A stretch of DNA of 64,000 bases from Opitutia bacterium. GTDB taxonomy: Bacteria > Verrucomicrobiota > Verrucomicrobiia > Opitutales > Seribacteraceae. Position 1 is the stretch's first letter, and each line of letters starts with the position of its first letter. The notes beneath the pieces were generated by a model. It searched no databases, was not told the DNA's origin, and saw only the letters and a list, made by a program, of their open reading frames with translations. Of this stretch, positions 18,131-27,292 are shown in pieces. Both the position numbers and the translations under genes were made by a program. The stretch is taken from assembly GCA_002686835.1 (NCBI GenBank), contig NYYP01000006.1, forward strand, positions 40,186 to 104,185, written 5' to 3'.

Positions 18131-20230
18131 ATGTACGACTACGAAGATGAAGAAGACGATTTATTCGGACCGCCTCCCCAAGCCGCCAAACCGTCCGCCA
18201 ATAATGGAATAGATTTCGAGAAAGAATTAAACAACGATCAATATTTAGCTGTTACTGCACCTGATGGACCGGCCCTTGTTCTCGCCGGGGCGGGATCAGG
18301 TAAAACAAGAACCCTGACCTATCGGGTAGCTTATCTTCTTGAACAGGGAGTGCCCCCTGAATCCATTCTGCTTCTCACCTTTACAAACAAAGCCTCCAGG
18401 CAAATGCTGGAACGGGTGGAAGAATTAACCGGTGTCGGCAGCCATAGATTCCTGGGAGGTACATTTCATCATGTCGGCGGCCAGGCCCTGCGTTTATTTG
18501 GGGATCTCATTGGATTGCCCAGAAGCTTTACTATCCTTGATGACGGCGATTCCGATTCTTTGCTAAATGAAGTAATTCGAGAAATTGATCCTGAATTCTT
18601 TAAGGCAAAAGAAAACCCCAAGGCCAAGCCCATCAAAGGACTGATTAGCTTCGCCAGAAATGTAGGTAAGGATGTTGAGGAAGTCGCTCTGGCACGCTAT
18701 CCAGCGAACCGTGAATTAGTCTCTAAAATCGATCAGTTTTTTGATGGATATACCCGGACTAAACTGGCTCGCGGCCTGACAGACTATGATGATCTGCTCG
18801 TTTTCTGGCTCACTCTTATGGAAAAACATCAGGAAGCCAGGGAATATTTTCAAAACAGGTTTTCCCATGTGCTAGTCGACGAGTATCAAGATGTTAATTC
18901 ACTGCAGGCAAGTATCGTGGATCAGGTCGCCTCAAATCATCAAATTATGGCGGTAGGGGACGATGCCCAGTGTATTTATACTTGGCGGGGGGCGGACCTC
19001 GACCAGATTCTTTCCTTTCCTGAGCGGCACCTAGGTGCAAAAATCTTTAAGATCGAAACCAATTATCGAAGTTCTCCGGAAATTCTTCAACTGGCCAATG
19101 GAATTTTAGAAAATAGGACCGCGGAAAAGAGTTTCAGTAAGGAATTAAAAGCATCCCGTCCTCACCATGATCTACCCCGTGTGGTCCCGACCCTGGATGC
19201 ATACCAGCAGGCAGACTTTGTAATTTCAAAAATCGAGGAACTTTATAACTCGGGAGCGGAGTATGACCAGATTGCCATTTTATACCGGGCCCACTACCAC
19301 GCGATGGAGTTGCAAGTCGAACTATCACGGCGAGGGTTGCCATTTCTCATAACCAGCGGGCTGCGGTTTTTCGAACAGGCCCATGTTAAGGATTTAGTTG
19401 CACAACTCCGGTTTGTCGCAAACCCAAAAGATACCACCGCATTTTTACGCTTTGCCTGCCTACTTCCCAAAGTGGGGGAGAAAACTGCAATCAAATTACT
19501 CAAGGTTGCCCAAAAGTTAGCCCAAGACAAATCCACTTCTGTATGTGAGGTTTTGGGCGAAGTTCAGGTCCTTAACAAGGTGCCAAAAGATGCGAAAGAT
19601 GACTGGGCTTCAATGTCTGAGACTTTACTACAAATCCATGAAGTTGCCTCCAATTCCTCACCATCGGTAGTTGTCGAAGAAGCAACCGGAGGCTGGTATC
19701 AGCTATATCTGCGTTCCACCTATGAAAATTGGCCCAGAAGGGAAGAAGATTTGGAAAGTTTAGTGGATTTTGCCACAAAGTACGATTCCTTGGCAGAAAT
19801 GCTTTCCCAATTGGTTCTTTTAAGCTCAGAATCAGGTGACCGGGTAATCAGGCAGGGTGAGAGTTGTATTCGCCTCTCCACGATCCATCAATCCAAAGGT
19901 CTTGAATTCCCCCATGTGTTTATTATTGGTCTGGCAGATGGACTCTTTCCCAACAAGCGTGCCATTGATGGAGAAAGTGACCTGGAAGAGGAACGTCGCC
20001 TTTTTTATGTCGCATCCACCCGCGCTGAGCGTTCCCTGCATTTACTCTACCCCACCCTGGCTAATCAAAAGGGTACACCTGTCCGATTGATGCAGAGTAG
20101 GTTTATCAAGGAACTGCCAGAATCACGCTATGAACTATTGAATGTCCATTCTCATTATGGGCATGGTCGTCAAAAAACATACGCAAATTCAACATGGAGA
20201 AATTTTGGTGGTAATTTTCGTAGGTATTGA
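18131..20230 (+). CDS. UvrD/PcrA-type superfamily 1 DNA helicase
   Basis: ATP-dependent 3'-5' helicase of the UvrD/Rep/PcrA group, acting in repair or replication-fork processing. The 699-residue protein has motif I GAGSGKT (about 55-61), Ia LTFTNKASRQM, motif II VDEYQDVNS, motif III GDDAQCIYTWRGAD, motif IV TNYRSSPEIL, motif V TIHQSKGLEFPHVF and motif VI EEERRLFYVASTRA. The N-terminus starts with an acidic stretch (YDYEDEEDDLFG) before the helicase core. It is shorter at the C-terminus than E. coli UvrD. It lies 2 bp after proB. Confidence 0.93.
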   Translation: MYDYEDEEDDLFGPPPQAAKPSANNGIDFEKELNNDQYLAVTAPDGPALVLAGAGSGKTRTLTYRVAYLLEQGVPPESILLLTFTNKASRQMLERVEELTGVGSHRFLGGTFHHVGGQALRLFGDLIGLPRSFTILDDGDSDSLLNEVIREIDPEFFKAKENPKAKPIKGLISFARNVGKDVEEVALARYPANRELVSKIDQFFDGYTRTKLARGLTDYDDLLVFWLTLMEKHQEAREYFQNRFSHVLVDEYQDVNSLQASIVDQVASNHQIMAVGDDAQCIYTWRGADLDQILSFPERHLGAKIFKIETNYRSSPEILQLANGILENRTAEKSFSKELKASRPHHDLPRVVPTLDAYQQADFVISKIEELYNSGAEYDQIAILYRAHYHAMELQVELSRRGLPFLITSGLRFFEQAHVKDLVAQLRFVANPKDTTAFLRFACLLPKVGEKTAIKLLKVAQKLAQDKSTSVCEVLGEVQVLNKVPKDAKDDWASMSETLLQIHEVASNSSPSVVVEEATGGWYQLYLRSTYENWPRREEDLESLVDFATKYDSLAEMLSQLVLLSSESGDRVIRQGESCIRLSTIHQSKGLEFPHVFIIGLADGLFPNKRAIDGESDLEEERRLFYVASTRAERSLHLLYPTLANQKGTPVRLMQSRFIKELPESRYELLNVHSHYGHGRQKTYANSTWRNFGGNFRRY

Positions 20231-20248
20231 TGGGTGCCTGAACCAATC

Positions 20249-20668
20249 TTAATCAAATCTGACCAACCCCAAGGACCGCCAGCAAAGCATGGCGCAATCC
20301 ATCCGTTCTGGAAACTGAATCAAAGATTGATAAACTTCTAAATCGCCCTTCCATTGATTGGGAGAAATGCGATGCTCAACCCAGCGTTGTAAATCTTGCT
20401 GGATGGACTGAACACGCTCAATAGTCTCCCCTTCGAGTTCGCTACACATGATTGAAGCACAGGCCTTGGCCAAAGCCGATCCTTCCACCTGAGTTAAAAT
20501 ATTTTGTAGAACATTGTTTTCAGTCCTGATTTGAACACGGCAGAGATTTCCCGTTTTGGGACTCTTCCATTCCACCACATCCGACAGACCTTCAAGGATC
20601 CCAGACCCATATGGATTGCGGGCGTGCTCCTCTAATATTTCTCGCAGAAGACTTTCGTCTCTTTTCAC
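20249..20668 (-). CDS. Degenerate SufU/IscU-like Fe-S scaffold homologue
   Basis: A 139-residue protein with the fold signature of SufU/NifU-N scaffolds: N-terminal HARNPYG, a central GSALAKACASIMCSEL block and C-terminal ERMDCAMLCWRSL. Canonical SufU places its cluster-ligand cysteines in P-x-C-G-D, G-C-A-I-S and R-x-x-C-A-x-L-x-W. Here the first is PKTGNLC (Thr and Asn at the Cys and Asp positions, Cys displaced), the second is GSALAKAC (Ser for Cys), and only the third Cys is in place. It starts with GTG directly abutting the dcd stop (TGA-GTG), so it is translationally coupled to dcd. No sufBCDS genes are nearby. A true scaffold role is doubtful. Confidence 0.72.
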   Translation of the reverse strand: MKRDESLLREILEEHARNPYGSGILEGLSDVVEWKSPKTGNLCRVQIRTENNVLQNILTQVEGSALAKACASIMCSELEGETIERVQSIQQDLQRWVEHRISPNQWKGDLEVYQSLIQFPERMDCAMLCWRSLGLVRFD

Positions 20669-21205
20669 TCAAAAAGAATTTTTCCACATCATCGACTCAA
20701 CCGGTAAGGAGGATCGCCGGTTGTACTTTGCCGATACCTTGCTTGAGTAATCCACCTCTACCTCCCCTTCCACCAGAAAATAAATCAATTGGCCAATCGG
20801 CATGCCTGCATAAACACGCACCGGTTGAGAGACCGAAATTTCCAGGGTCCAGTGATTACAAAAACCCACATCGCCTTTCCCGGCAGTTGCATGAATATCA
20901 ATTCCCAACCTTCCCACACTGGATTTACCCTCCAAAAAAGGCACAAACCTTCTTGTTTCAGTATATTCTAAGGTAGACCCTAGGTAAGTTTGCCCGGGAC
21001 GAAGCACAAAGCCCTCCTCTGGGATGTTGAAATGTTCAACCTGATTATGTTTTTTTGCATCAATTATCTCGTCGATATAACAAGCAAGGTGGGGAGATAA
21101 ATGAACGTCATAACTATTGGTTCCAAGACACGAACGATCATAGGGCTCAATCACAATGTCCCTACACTCTATGGCCTCAAGAATAGCTCCATCGGAAAGT
21201 ATCAT
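20669..21205 (-). CDS. dcd: dCTP deaminase
   Basis: Deaminates dCTP to dUTP (or to dUMP in bifunctional relatives) for thymidylate synthesis. The 178-residue protein shows the trimeric dUTPase-fold motifs: SYDVHLSP, GKSSVGRLGIDIHATAGKGD and the catalytic-Glu block NHWTLEI, then MPIGQLIYF. Length is near E. coli Dcd (193). Whether it is mono- or bifunctional cannot be told reliably from these motifs. Its stop is followed immediately by the GTG start of the SufU-like gene. Confidence 0.92.
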   Translation of the reverse strand: MILSDGAILEAIECRDIVIEPYDRSCLGTNSYDVHLSPHLACYIDEIIDAKKHNQVEHFNIPEEGFVLRPGQTYLGSTLEYTETRRFVPFLEGKSSVGRLGIDIHATAGKGDVGFCNHWTLEISVSQPVRVYAGMPIGQLIYFLVEGEVEVDYSSKVSAKYNRRSSLPVESMMWKNSF

Positions 21206-21247
21206 AATTAATTTGCATAATGTTTAATTAATCCGGGTCAAAACAAA

Positions 21248-21273
21248 GCGACCCCGGGAAATACCGGGGTCGC
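21248..21273 (-). terminator. Rho-independent terminator after the Tat-signal oxidoreductase gene
   Basis: Perfect 10-bp GC-rich stem (GCGACCCCGG and its complement) with a 6-nt loop. On the minus strand it is followed by TTTGTTTTG. It lies 29 bp past the stop at 21303, between that gene and dcd. Confidence 0.85.
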
Positions 21274-21302
21274 CCAATGAATCCTTATTTTGCAAGGAGT
21301 GC

Positions 21303-22631
21303 TCAGACTACGCGGCTTTTCCCTGGAACGGGTGCATCATATCCACCCGCTGCATTGGGCTGAACAGGGGCCTCGCTATCCCAACTGAGAGAATCGATAT
21401 TCGGGCAAAGTTCAATTTTAGAACTAAGTGCCTGGTTCCAGCTAACTTCTTTCCCGGAGTATGTCGCACAACGACCAAGTATATTGGTCATCGTGCTCTT
21501 GGCTCCGTACTCTCCTTCGTTGTAAACTTCTCCCTTGGCCAAGGCATCAATCATATTGAGTTGTTCTTGCTGATGACCACCAACTCTCTTGCCCGCATAA
21601 CGCCAAGGGTCTCCTGCTTTTGGGAAAATTTGATGACGACTTAGTGCACTGTAACCTTCAGAACCATGGATATGCTCTGATACATTCTGCCAACAATTAC
21701 TGATGTGACGGCACTGGCTGTACATCCGGAAGCCATCGGCATACTCAAACTCCACAAAATGATGGTCGTAAATTTCTCCATGATCTTTCCAGTCCGGATC
21801 GTTTGCAGGATTTCCACGAACTTGACGACCGCCATGACCGTTAGCCTTGATCGGGTACGCACCCTTAATCCAGTTTATGATATCAGTATTGTGAATATGT
21901 TGCTCCACAATGTGATCACCACATAGCCAATTAAAATAGAACCAGTTGCGTACTTGGTACTCCATTTCATTCTGGCTGGCCGTTCTTTTCTTTGTCCAGA
22001 CTCCTCCACTATTCCAAAAAACTCTGGCATAATTTAGCTCACCAATGGCACCGTCCTGTATTCGTTGTACGGTCTCAATGTAGTTGGTCTCATGGTGACG
22101 CTGCAATCCAACTGTAACCATAAGGTTTTTCTTTTTGGCGATCTCATTAGCGGCTAAAACTCGACGCACACCAGCTCCATCAGTAGCCACAGGTTTTTCC
22201 ATGAACACATGTTTACCCTTATTGACCGCATGTTCAAAATGTAAGGGACGAAAACCCGGGGAAGTGGTAAGAAGAACCAAGTCAACATTGTCCATTTCCA
22301 TTACTTTCTTGTATGCATCCAAACCCGCAAAAATGGTATCATCAGTAACTTTTAATTTATCCTCATGACCAACATGCTTAAGATAATTCTGGGCACCTTT
22401 GGCAGTGTCCATAAAGGCGTCCGCCAGGGCAACACATTCAGTTTTGTGTGGCGAGTTCATCACCTGAGCCGCAGCCCCTTTGCCACGCCCCCCACATCCA
22501 ATCAAGGCAAAACGAATTACCTCCTTACCCTTACTTTCAGCGGTAAGAACATTGGGGAAAGAAACGGCGGCACCAGCTAAAGCAGCGGATCCCATGAATT
22601 TTCTTCGACTAACTGAATCTTGATTACTCAT
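21303..22631 (-). CDS. Gfo/Idh/MocA-family oxidoreductase with Tat signal
   Basis: NAD(P)-dependent sugar dehydrogenase-type protein predicted to be exported by the Tat system. Starting at the ATG at 22631 (MSNQDSVSRRKF) the first 30 residues form a twin-arginine signal (SRRKFMGSAALAGAAVSF). The earlier in-frame start at 22733 would bury it and overlap the ThuA gene, so it was rejected. The Rossmann loop FALIGCGGRGKGA follows, then the family motif MEKPVATDGAGVR and a C-terminal substrate domain with HIVEQHIHNTDIINW. Such Tat-exported members are common in Verrucomicrobiota and Planctomycetota, and the cofactor is presumably bound before export. The ThuA gene lies 49 bp upstream, suggesting a shared role in sugar metabolism. 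A terminator follows. Confidence 0.9.
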   Translation of the reverse strand: MSNQDSVSRRKFMGSAALAGAAVSFPNVLTAESKGKEVIRFALIGCGGRGKGAAAQVMNSPHKTECVALADAFMDTAKGAQNYLKHVGHEDKLKVTDDTIFAGLDAYKKVMEMDNVDLVLLTTSPGFRPLHFEHAVNKGKHVFMEKPVATDGAGVRRVLAANEIAKKKNLMVTVGLQRHHETNYIETVQRIQDGAIGELNYARVFWNSGGVWTKKRTASQNEMEYQVRNWFYFNWLCGDHIVEQHIHNTDIINWIKGAYPIKANGHGGRQVRGNPANDPDWKDHGEIYDHHFVEFEYADGFRMYSQCRHISNCWQNVSEHIHGSEGYSALSRHQIFPKAGDPWRYAGKRVGGHQQEQLNMIDALAKGEVYNEGEYGAKSTMTNILGRCATYSGKEVSWNQALSSKIELCPNIDSLSWDSEAPVQPNAAGGYDAPVPGKSRVV

Positions 22632-22680
22632 TATCTTTTTTTGGGTTATTGTGGTTTTAATACTACTAAAAAAATTTAAT

Positions 22681-23547
22681 TCACTTTTTATTTTTCGGCA
22701 TAGGCAAACTGTCAGAGGGTCCGTCCAGTTCACCGACTGACCAACGAATACCAGCTAAAAAGTGCTTAAGCAAAAAAGGTGTCCACCAAGACGATTTGTT
22801 ATGACCGAAATTTGAATAAAACACCCTGCCCTTTCCGTATGATTTTACCCATGACACAGGATAGTCATGGGTCGGGGATTTTCCATTTATCCCGCTTTTA
22901 TTTGCGTCCAAACTTATTAAAACCCGTAAATTTTTCCGATCATACCCTTTGTATTGATAGATCTCATCGGAGAAACGAAAGGTATTGGAAGAAAAACTCT
23001 TACACAATGGGTGGGTTGGGTCCTCCACCGTGAATGGCCAGGTTCCTCCAGCATTCCACGGATGTCCATCAAAACAGCCCCCCACCATCTCAGTATACTC
23101 TTTCCATGTGGGCATTCCCGCATCCGATGCTCCGTGAAAACCACTAAAGCCTTTTCCCTGTTTAATGAAATTCAACAAAGCCTCTCTTTGCTCCAAAGAA
23201 ACAAACGCTTTCTGGACCCGGGTGGTGTTATTAAAAATTATACCGTCATATTGCTTAAGATTCTCCTCACTAAAATCACTCACATCGGATGAGAAATCGG
23301 GTGTAAAAGCCTTCGTTTTTTCAGCTAGGGCACGCAAAGCCTTAACCCCGGTTGGGATCGATTTATGGGCAAACCCACTGGCTTTAGAGTAAACGAGCAC
23401 CTTAGCACTTGAGGTTGCATTAATAGGATTCAACCCTGTTAATGCTTTTTGAATCCTATTTAGTTCAGTATCTGCATAGACTGATGCCACGGTAAACAGG
23501 CAAACAATAACTTGCGAAAGCAATATACTAAAAGTTCTGAAATTCAT
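22681..23547 (-). CDS. Secreted ThuA-domain protein
   Basis: ThuA-like (trehalose-utilisation) protein of the class I glutamine amidotransferase-like fold. The ATG at 23547 gives a signal peptide (MNFRTFSILLSQVIVCLFTVASVYA); the open frame from 23577 adds ten residues and is less likely. Domain residues about 45-275: VLVYSKASGFAHKSIP at the start, YDGIIFNNTT, GKGFSGFHGASDAG, PFTVEDPTHPLC, and PVSWVKSYGKGRVFYSNFGH near the end. Actual substrates of this family are mostly unproven. Paired with the Tat-signal oxidoreductase downstream; both proteins are probably periplasmic and work on a sugar derivative. Confidence 0.88.
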   Translation of the reverse strand: MNFRTFSILLSQVIVCLFTVASVYADTELNRIQKALTGLNPINATSSAKVLVYSKASGFAHKSIPTGVKALRALAEKTKAFTPDFSSDVSDFSEENLKQYDGIIFNNTTRVQKAFVSLEQREALLNFIKQGKGFSGFHGASDAGMPTWKEYTEMVGGCFDGHPWNAGGTWPFTVEDPTHPLCKSFSSNTFRFSDEIYQYKGYDRKNLRVLISLDANKSGINGKSPTHDYPVSWVKSYGKGRVFYSNFGHNKSSWWTPFLLKHFLAGIRWSVGELDGPSDSLPMPKNKK

Positions 23548-23635
23548 AAAAAACCTTACCTTTTCATAAAAAAACATATCCAGGCAAGTATGAAGCCCAG
23601 GAAAATGAACATTATTTTTGAAGGGCTAATTTGCC

Positions 23636-24064
23636 CTAACTCCCACCCTGGCACTCTGGGCAGGTGCCAAAAACCTCCATCACATGAGATAGATCCGTGA
23701 ACCCATATGACCGGCCCACATCTTCAAGCTCCTCGCCAATACATAGATCCACCCGCTCAGTACGACCGCATGCCCGGCAAGTCAAATGGTGGTGATGCCC
23801 ATGACCATGGGAAAGGCAATAAACCTTGGTTCCATTTTCTCGTACTCCCAATTGGACAACTCCTATTCGTTCAAACTGTTCCAGGGAACGATAAACGGTG
23901 ACCAAGTCGCAGGTAGCAGATTCGAGCTTAGAATGGGTCTCTTCGGCGGACAAAGGATTTTCTGCCTTAGCTAATACCTCGAGCATTGCTTTTCTTTGCT
24001 TAGTCAGACGCAGACCGGATTTCTGTAAATTGTTTAGGGACTGATCAACCAATGAGTTTGCCAT
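23636..24064 (-). CDS. Fur-family metalloregulator, possibly Zur
   Basis: Ferric-uptake-regulator-family repressor. From the ATG at 24064 (MANSLVDQSLNN) it is 142 residues: a winged helix (about 10-90, SGLRLTKQRKAMLEVL, CDLVTVYRSLEQFERIGVV), then a dimerisation domain with a His-rich HGHGHHHHLTCRACG and two CxxC pairs (CRAC, CPEC) that would hold structural zinc. The open frame runs upstream to 24133, adding 23 residues. The rich His cluster and two CxxC pairs fit Zur as well as PerR/Fur; the target metal is uncertain. It is divergent from rlmN. A 17-bp inverted repeat (AGGAAA-N5-TTTCCT, 24086-24102) lies just upstream and could be an autoregulatory site. Confidence 0.88.
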   Translation of the reverse strand: MANSLVDQSLNNLQKSGLRLTKQRKAMLEVLAKAENPLSAEETHSKLESATCDLVTVYRSLEQFERIGVVQLGVRENGTKVYCLSHGHGHHHHLTCRACGRTERVDLCIGEELEDVGRSYGFTDLSHVMEVFGTCPECQGGS

Positions 24065-24162
24065 GATGAACCCTTCTATGCTCATAGGAAAATTCATTTC
24101 CTGCAAGCATGAATAGACTTCATCGTTTGCCATCCCCAGCTGGATAATTTATTGGTTTTCGG

Positions 24163-25218
24163 GTGTTACCTTTACTTCTAGATCAGCCATTCGAAAAATG
24201 GAAACTCGGACAAGTTCCTCAATACCGCTTGGAACAATTACGCCACTGGATCTTTGATCAAGGTTGTTGTGAGTGGAAGGATATGTCTAATTTACCTAAA
24301 TCCTTACGGGAAGAATTGTCGAAGGAATGGGACATATTACCCATGGAATTACTCCGTGTACAGGGCTCGGCCGATACCACACGCAAATTTCTCTGGAAAC
24401 TAAGGGATGGTCATTTGATTGAGAGCGTGCTTATTCCGGCCACTGAGGGAACCCGTGGCATTCGTTCCTCTCGCATGACCCTCTGTGTCTCCACGCAGGT
24501 TGGTTGTGCAATTGGCTGTAAATTTTGTGCCAGTGGGCTTGATGGACTGAAAAGGAATTTGAGCACGGGCGAAATTGTGGGACAGATCCTGCTGGCCCGT
24601 AATCAGGCAAAGAGAAGAATTGATAATCTGGTTTTCATGGGAATGGGCGAACCTCTAGCCAATCTGCCCGCACTACTGCCTGCTTTGGACCAAATCCTTT
24701 CCCCCAAAGGGTTGGGGATTGGAGCCAGACATTTAACCCTTTCCACCAGTGGCTTAGCTCCAAAAATTATCGAACTCGCCAAATATCCTGCACAAATTCG
24801 ACTGGCCATTTCATTGCATGGTGGAGATGACGAAACACGTCAAAAAATCATGCCAATTAATCAAAAGTTTCCCCTTGAACAACTCTTGCAAGCCTGTGAA
24901 AAATTTATACAGGAGCGCAAGAAAATGATCACCCTGGAATATATTCTTATCGAAGGGGTCAATGATGATCTTACACAGGCTGAACTCTTGGTGGCCCATG
25001 CCAAACGGCTCCGTGCCAAAATTAATTTAATACCGTACAACCGGGTTGATGGACTTGAATGGAAAAGACCTTCCGTGGAAAAAATTAGGGCATTTCATCG
25101 AAAGGTGGAACAGGGAAAGCCTGCCAGAGTTACCTTACGCATGGAAAAAGGCCATGACATTGATGCCGCCTGCGGACAACTGCGTTTACGTGAATCGAAG
25201 AATTCCAACATATCATGA
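24163..25218 (+). CDS. rlmN: 23S rRNA (adenine-C2)-methyltransferase RlmN
   Basis: Radical-SAM enzyme methylating C2 of A2503 in 23S rRNA (and A37 of some tRNAs). The 351 residues match the family. Motifs: the 4Fe-4S triad GCAIGCKFCASG (about 115-126), VFMGMGEPLAN, LTLSTSGLAP, ISLHGGDDETR, and the C-terminal HDIDAACGQL with the conserved methyl-carrier Cys. The start is GTG at 24163. Its stop overlaps the amidohydrolase start by 4 bp (ATGA), so the two are translationally coupled. Confidence 0.94.
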   Translation: MLPLLLDQPFEKWKLGQVPQYRLEQLRHWIFDQGCCEWKDMSNLPKSLREELSKEWDILPMELLRVQGSADTTRKFLWKLRDGHLIESVLIPATEGTRGIRSSRMTLCVSTQVGCAIGCKFCASGLDGLKRNLSTGEIVGQILLARNQAKRRIDNLVFMGMGEPLANLPALLPALDQILSPKGLGIGARHLTLSTSGLAPKIIELAKYPAQIRLAISLHGGDDETRQKIMPINQKFPLEQLLQACEKFIQERKKMITLEYILIEGVNDDLTQAELLVAHAKRLRAKINLIPYNRVDGLEWKRPSVEKIRAFHRKVEQGKPARVTLRMEKGHDIDAACGQLRLRESKNSNIS

Positions 25219-26174
25219 AAATGGATGGCCATGTCCATCTGATTGGAGATGGCTCTTCAGGAAGAAATCGATGGTTAAGACGTTCAGGCCTGTTCGACCG
25301 GTTGACTGAGTTTTTTTTTACAAGGCAAAACGGTCTATCAAGCAGAAAAAGTGGTGCCGGTCTTGATCAAGCCTATGAAAATCACCTCATCGAGCTGGTT
25401 AAAGACTCTTCTCTTGATTCGGTTCTTTTGCTGGCCATGGACTATCCCCATGATCCAGACGGTTGCAAAATTAAACATAAATGTAAGTTTTTCGTTTCTA
25501 ATGACTGCGTACTTGAGTTAGCAAAAAAATACCCCTTTTTCGTTCCCGCCTGCTCCATCCATCCGGCCCGAAAGGATGCAATTGAAGAACTTGAACGATG
25601 TGCTCAGGCAGGGGCCAAGGTTTTAAAGCTTTTACCAAATTGTCATAATGTAAACTGTTCCAATCCTCGCTACCGTCCATTTTGGGAAGCAATGGTCAGA
25701 CTAAATCTTCCTCTGCTTTCACATACTGGTGGTGAATTTTCAGTCCCTGTTTTAAACGAAAGATATGCCGACCCCCGGATTCTTCGCCTGCCCCTTGAGA
25801 CCGGTGCAACCGTAATCGCAGCTCACGGAGCAGGTAAATCAGGCATTTTTGACCGTGACTACACCCAGGAACTGATAGGTATGATGCAGTCCTTCCCCAG
25901 GCTTTTTACTGATAACAGTGCTCTAGCCAGCCCAAATCGATGGCGAACCATTCCGGCACTCCTTCAACCAAAGGTTCAGACCCGGGTAATTCATGGAAGT
26001 GATTTTCCTGTGCCTTGTGGTGGGTTTGGTCCGTGGGCGGGAAAACTCCTTTCATTCTCAGACTACCGAATTTCTCGAAGTATTAAAAATCCATTGGAGC
26101 GTGATATCTTTCTAAAAAGATCTATGGGTTTTGGCGAATCGACCTTCTTTCTGTTGTCCAAATTACTCGGTTAG
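25215..26174 (+). CDS. Amidohydrolase-family metal-dependent hydrolase
   Basis: A 319-residue TIM-barrel hydrolase of the amidohydrolase-2 type. Metal-ligand-like motifs occur in order: DGHVHLIG at the N-terminus (H-x-H), SIHPARKD near 115, LSHTGGEFS near 170, VIAAHGAGKSG near 200 and IHGSDFPVPCGGFG near 260. The N-terminal 30 residues also hold a Gly/Arg-rich loop. Substrate unknown; some relatives act on decarboxylation or lactone substrates. The 4-bp overlap with rlmN suggests co-translation, not necessarily a shared pathway. There is no signal peptide, so it is cytoplasmic. Confidence 0.82.
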   Translation: MKMDGHVHLIGDGSSGRNRWLRRSGLFDRLTEFFFTRQNGLSSRKSGAGLDQAYENHLIELVKDSSLDSVLLLAMDYPHDPDGCKIKHKCKFFVSNDCVLELAKKYPFFVPACSIHPARKDAIEELERCAQAGAKVLKLLPNCHNVNCSNPRYRPFWEAMVRLNLPLLSHTGGEFSVPVLNERYADPRILRLPLETGATVIAAHGAGKSGIFDRDYTQELIGMMQSFPRLFTDNSALASPNRWRTIPALLQPKVQTRVIHGSDFPVPCGGFGPWAGKLLSFSDYRISRSIKNPLERDIFLKRSMGFGESTFFLLSKLLG

Positions 26175-26230
26175 TCAAAGTTCTCACTCTCATAAACTTT
26201 CACTTCATTAAGGCCTGACCTCTAAATTGG

Positions 26231-26851
26231 CTACAATTTCCTTAAATGAACTTCACGGATTTTGGCTGTGGTATCATAGGTTGAAAAGCCCAAGGGTACC
26301 GACATTTCAATCTCGCCTGTGCGCATCCCAACCTCTCTGCCTTCCACATTACAATCTATGAGCTTTTCACGATCTACCCAAAACTTAAAATGGGTATCGG
26401 TTACCTGCAGTAAACAATCATACCACCGGTTGGTTATAAACCGGTAAGCATTAGCGGTTTCATTTTCCGATGCGTCAAACCCGTCGATGCATGATATACC
26501 GACAAGGGCACCGCCCCAACCTCCCAAAATTAGGGTTGCGTGACTTGTTTTGTAAGGAAAAGTGAGTGAACCAAAAAAGTCGGTCCCCATTTCTTTTTTG
26601 GCCCTCCATCGAACCTCGTAGTTGGAACTTGGCAAACTCTCTCCGTGCCAATGAATTCCTGTCAAAGCGATTCCAAACTCCAACAACACGCTCCCATTTC
26701 CATCCAGACTAACCTCTCCCCTGCCGGCATAATCGGTAATTGTCCAATCACGCAAACTCTTTCCGTCAAAAAGAACTTTTTCCCGATTTTCTCCAAAAGA
26801 AATCCCAGTAAATGCCAAAAACAAAATAAGGGACTTAAAAATTTTCACCAA
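26231..26851 (-). CDS. Secreted DUF1080-family protein (putative 3-keto-disaccharide hydrolase)
   Basis: A 206-residue protein with a signal peptide (FKSLILFLAFTGISFG) and a concanavalin-like DUF1080 domain: VLFDGKSLRDWTI at the N-terminus, NYEVRWRAKKEMGTDFF, ITNRWYDCLLQVTDTHFKFW, and a C-terminal strand KIREVHLRKL. The family is now linked to 3-keto-glycoside/disaccharide hydrolysis, fitting the sugar oxidoreductases elsewhere in the window. The start is TTG at 26851 or GTG at 26848; no ATG is available nearby. It lies downstream of the VOC gene with a 42-bp gap and may be its own unit. Confidence 0.8.
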   Translation of the reverse strand: MVKIFKSLILFLAFTGISFGENREKVLFDGKSLRDWTITDYAGRGEVSLDGNGSVLLEFGIALTGIHWHGESLPSSNYEVRWRAKKEMGTDFFGSLTFPYKTSHATLILGGWGGALVGISCIDGFDASENETANAYRFITNRWYDCLLQVTDTHFKFWVDREKLIDCNVEGREVGMRTGEIEMSVPLGFSTYDTTAKIREVHLRKL

Positions 26852-26893
26852 TGAATTTTAAAATTTATAAATGATCAAAGTGAATAGATAGTT

Positions 26894-27277
26894 TTATTTC
26901 GGGCGCTCAATCACTTCAACCTCATAACCTTCAGGAGCATCGACAAAAGCGAATACCGAACCGGATGAACTCTTTGTGGGACCATCACTAAGCTCGACTC
27001 CAATTGAATTCAAATGCTCTTGAAACGCATCCATACTCTCTACCTCGAAGGCGAGATGCATTAAATCTTCCTGTACTTGGACTGGTCCAGATCCTGGAAA
27101 GTGGGTGATTTCAATCTCTTCCTCGCTGTTCGGAACCGATAAAAATGCTAGTTTTGAACCCCGGGGTGATTCATGCCTACGGGTTACCTCAAGACCAAAC
27201 ACCTTCCGGTAAAATTCGAGGGTTCTTTCTAGGTCATTTACCCGCATGCGGGTATGTAAAAATTTACATACTACCAT
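26894..27277 (-). CDS. Glyoxalase/VOC-superfamily protein, lactoylglutathione lyase-like
   Basis: A 127-residue vicinal-oxygen-chelate protein with two beta-alpha-beta-beta-beta units. Metal-ligand positions are visible: FLHTRMRVNDLERTLEFY (His near 8), EEIEITHF (Glu), EDLMHLAFEV (His) and EGYEVEVIERP (Glu). This His/Glu/His/Glu set fits glyoxalase I. A methylglyoxal-detoxifying role is plausible but VOC proteins vary widely. It is 15 bp downstream of the second exbD gene on the same strand and may ride on that operon. Confidence 0.85.
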   Translation of the reverse strand: MVVCKFLHTRMRVNDLERTLEFYRKVFGLEVTRRHESPRGSKLAFLSVPNSEEEIEITHFPGSGPVQVQEDLMHLAFEVESMDAFQEHLNSIGVELSDGPTKSSSGSVFAFVDAPEGYEVEVIERPK

Positions 27278-27292
27278 AGTGGGATAAAAAGC

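Noticed and set aside
26172..26182. TAGTCAAAGTT resembling half of the metal operator at 49003
   Set aside because: Only a half-site, located at the amidohydrolase stop codon and not upstream of any gene.
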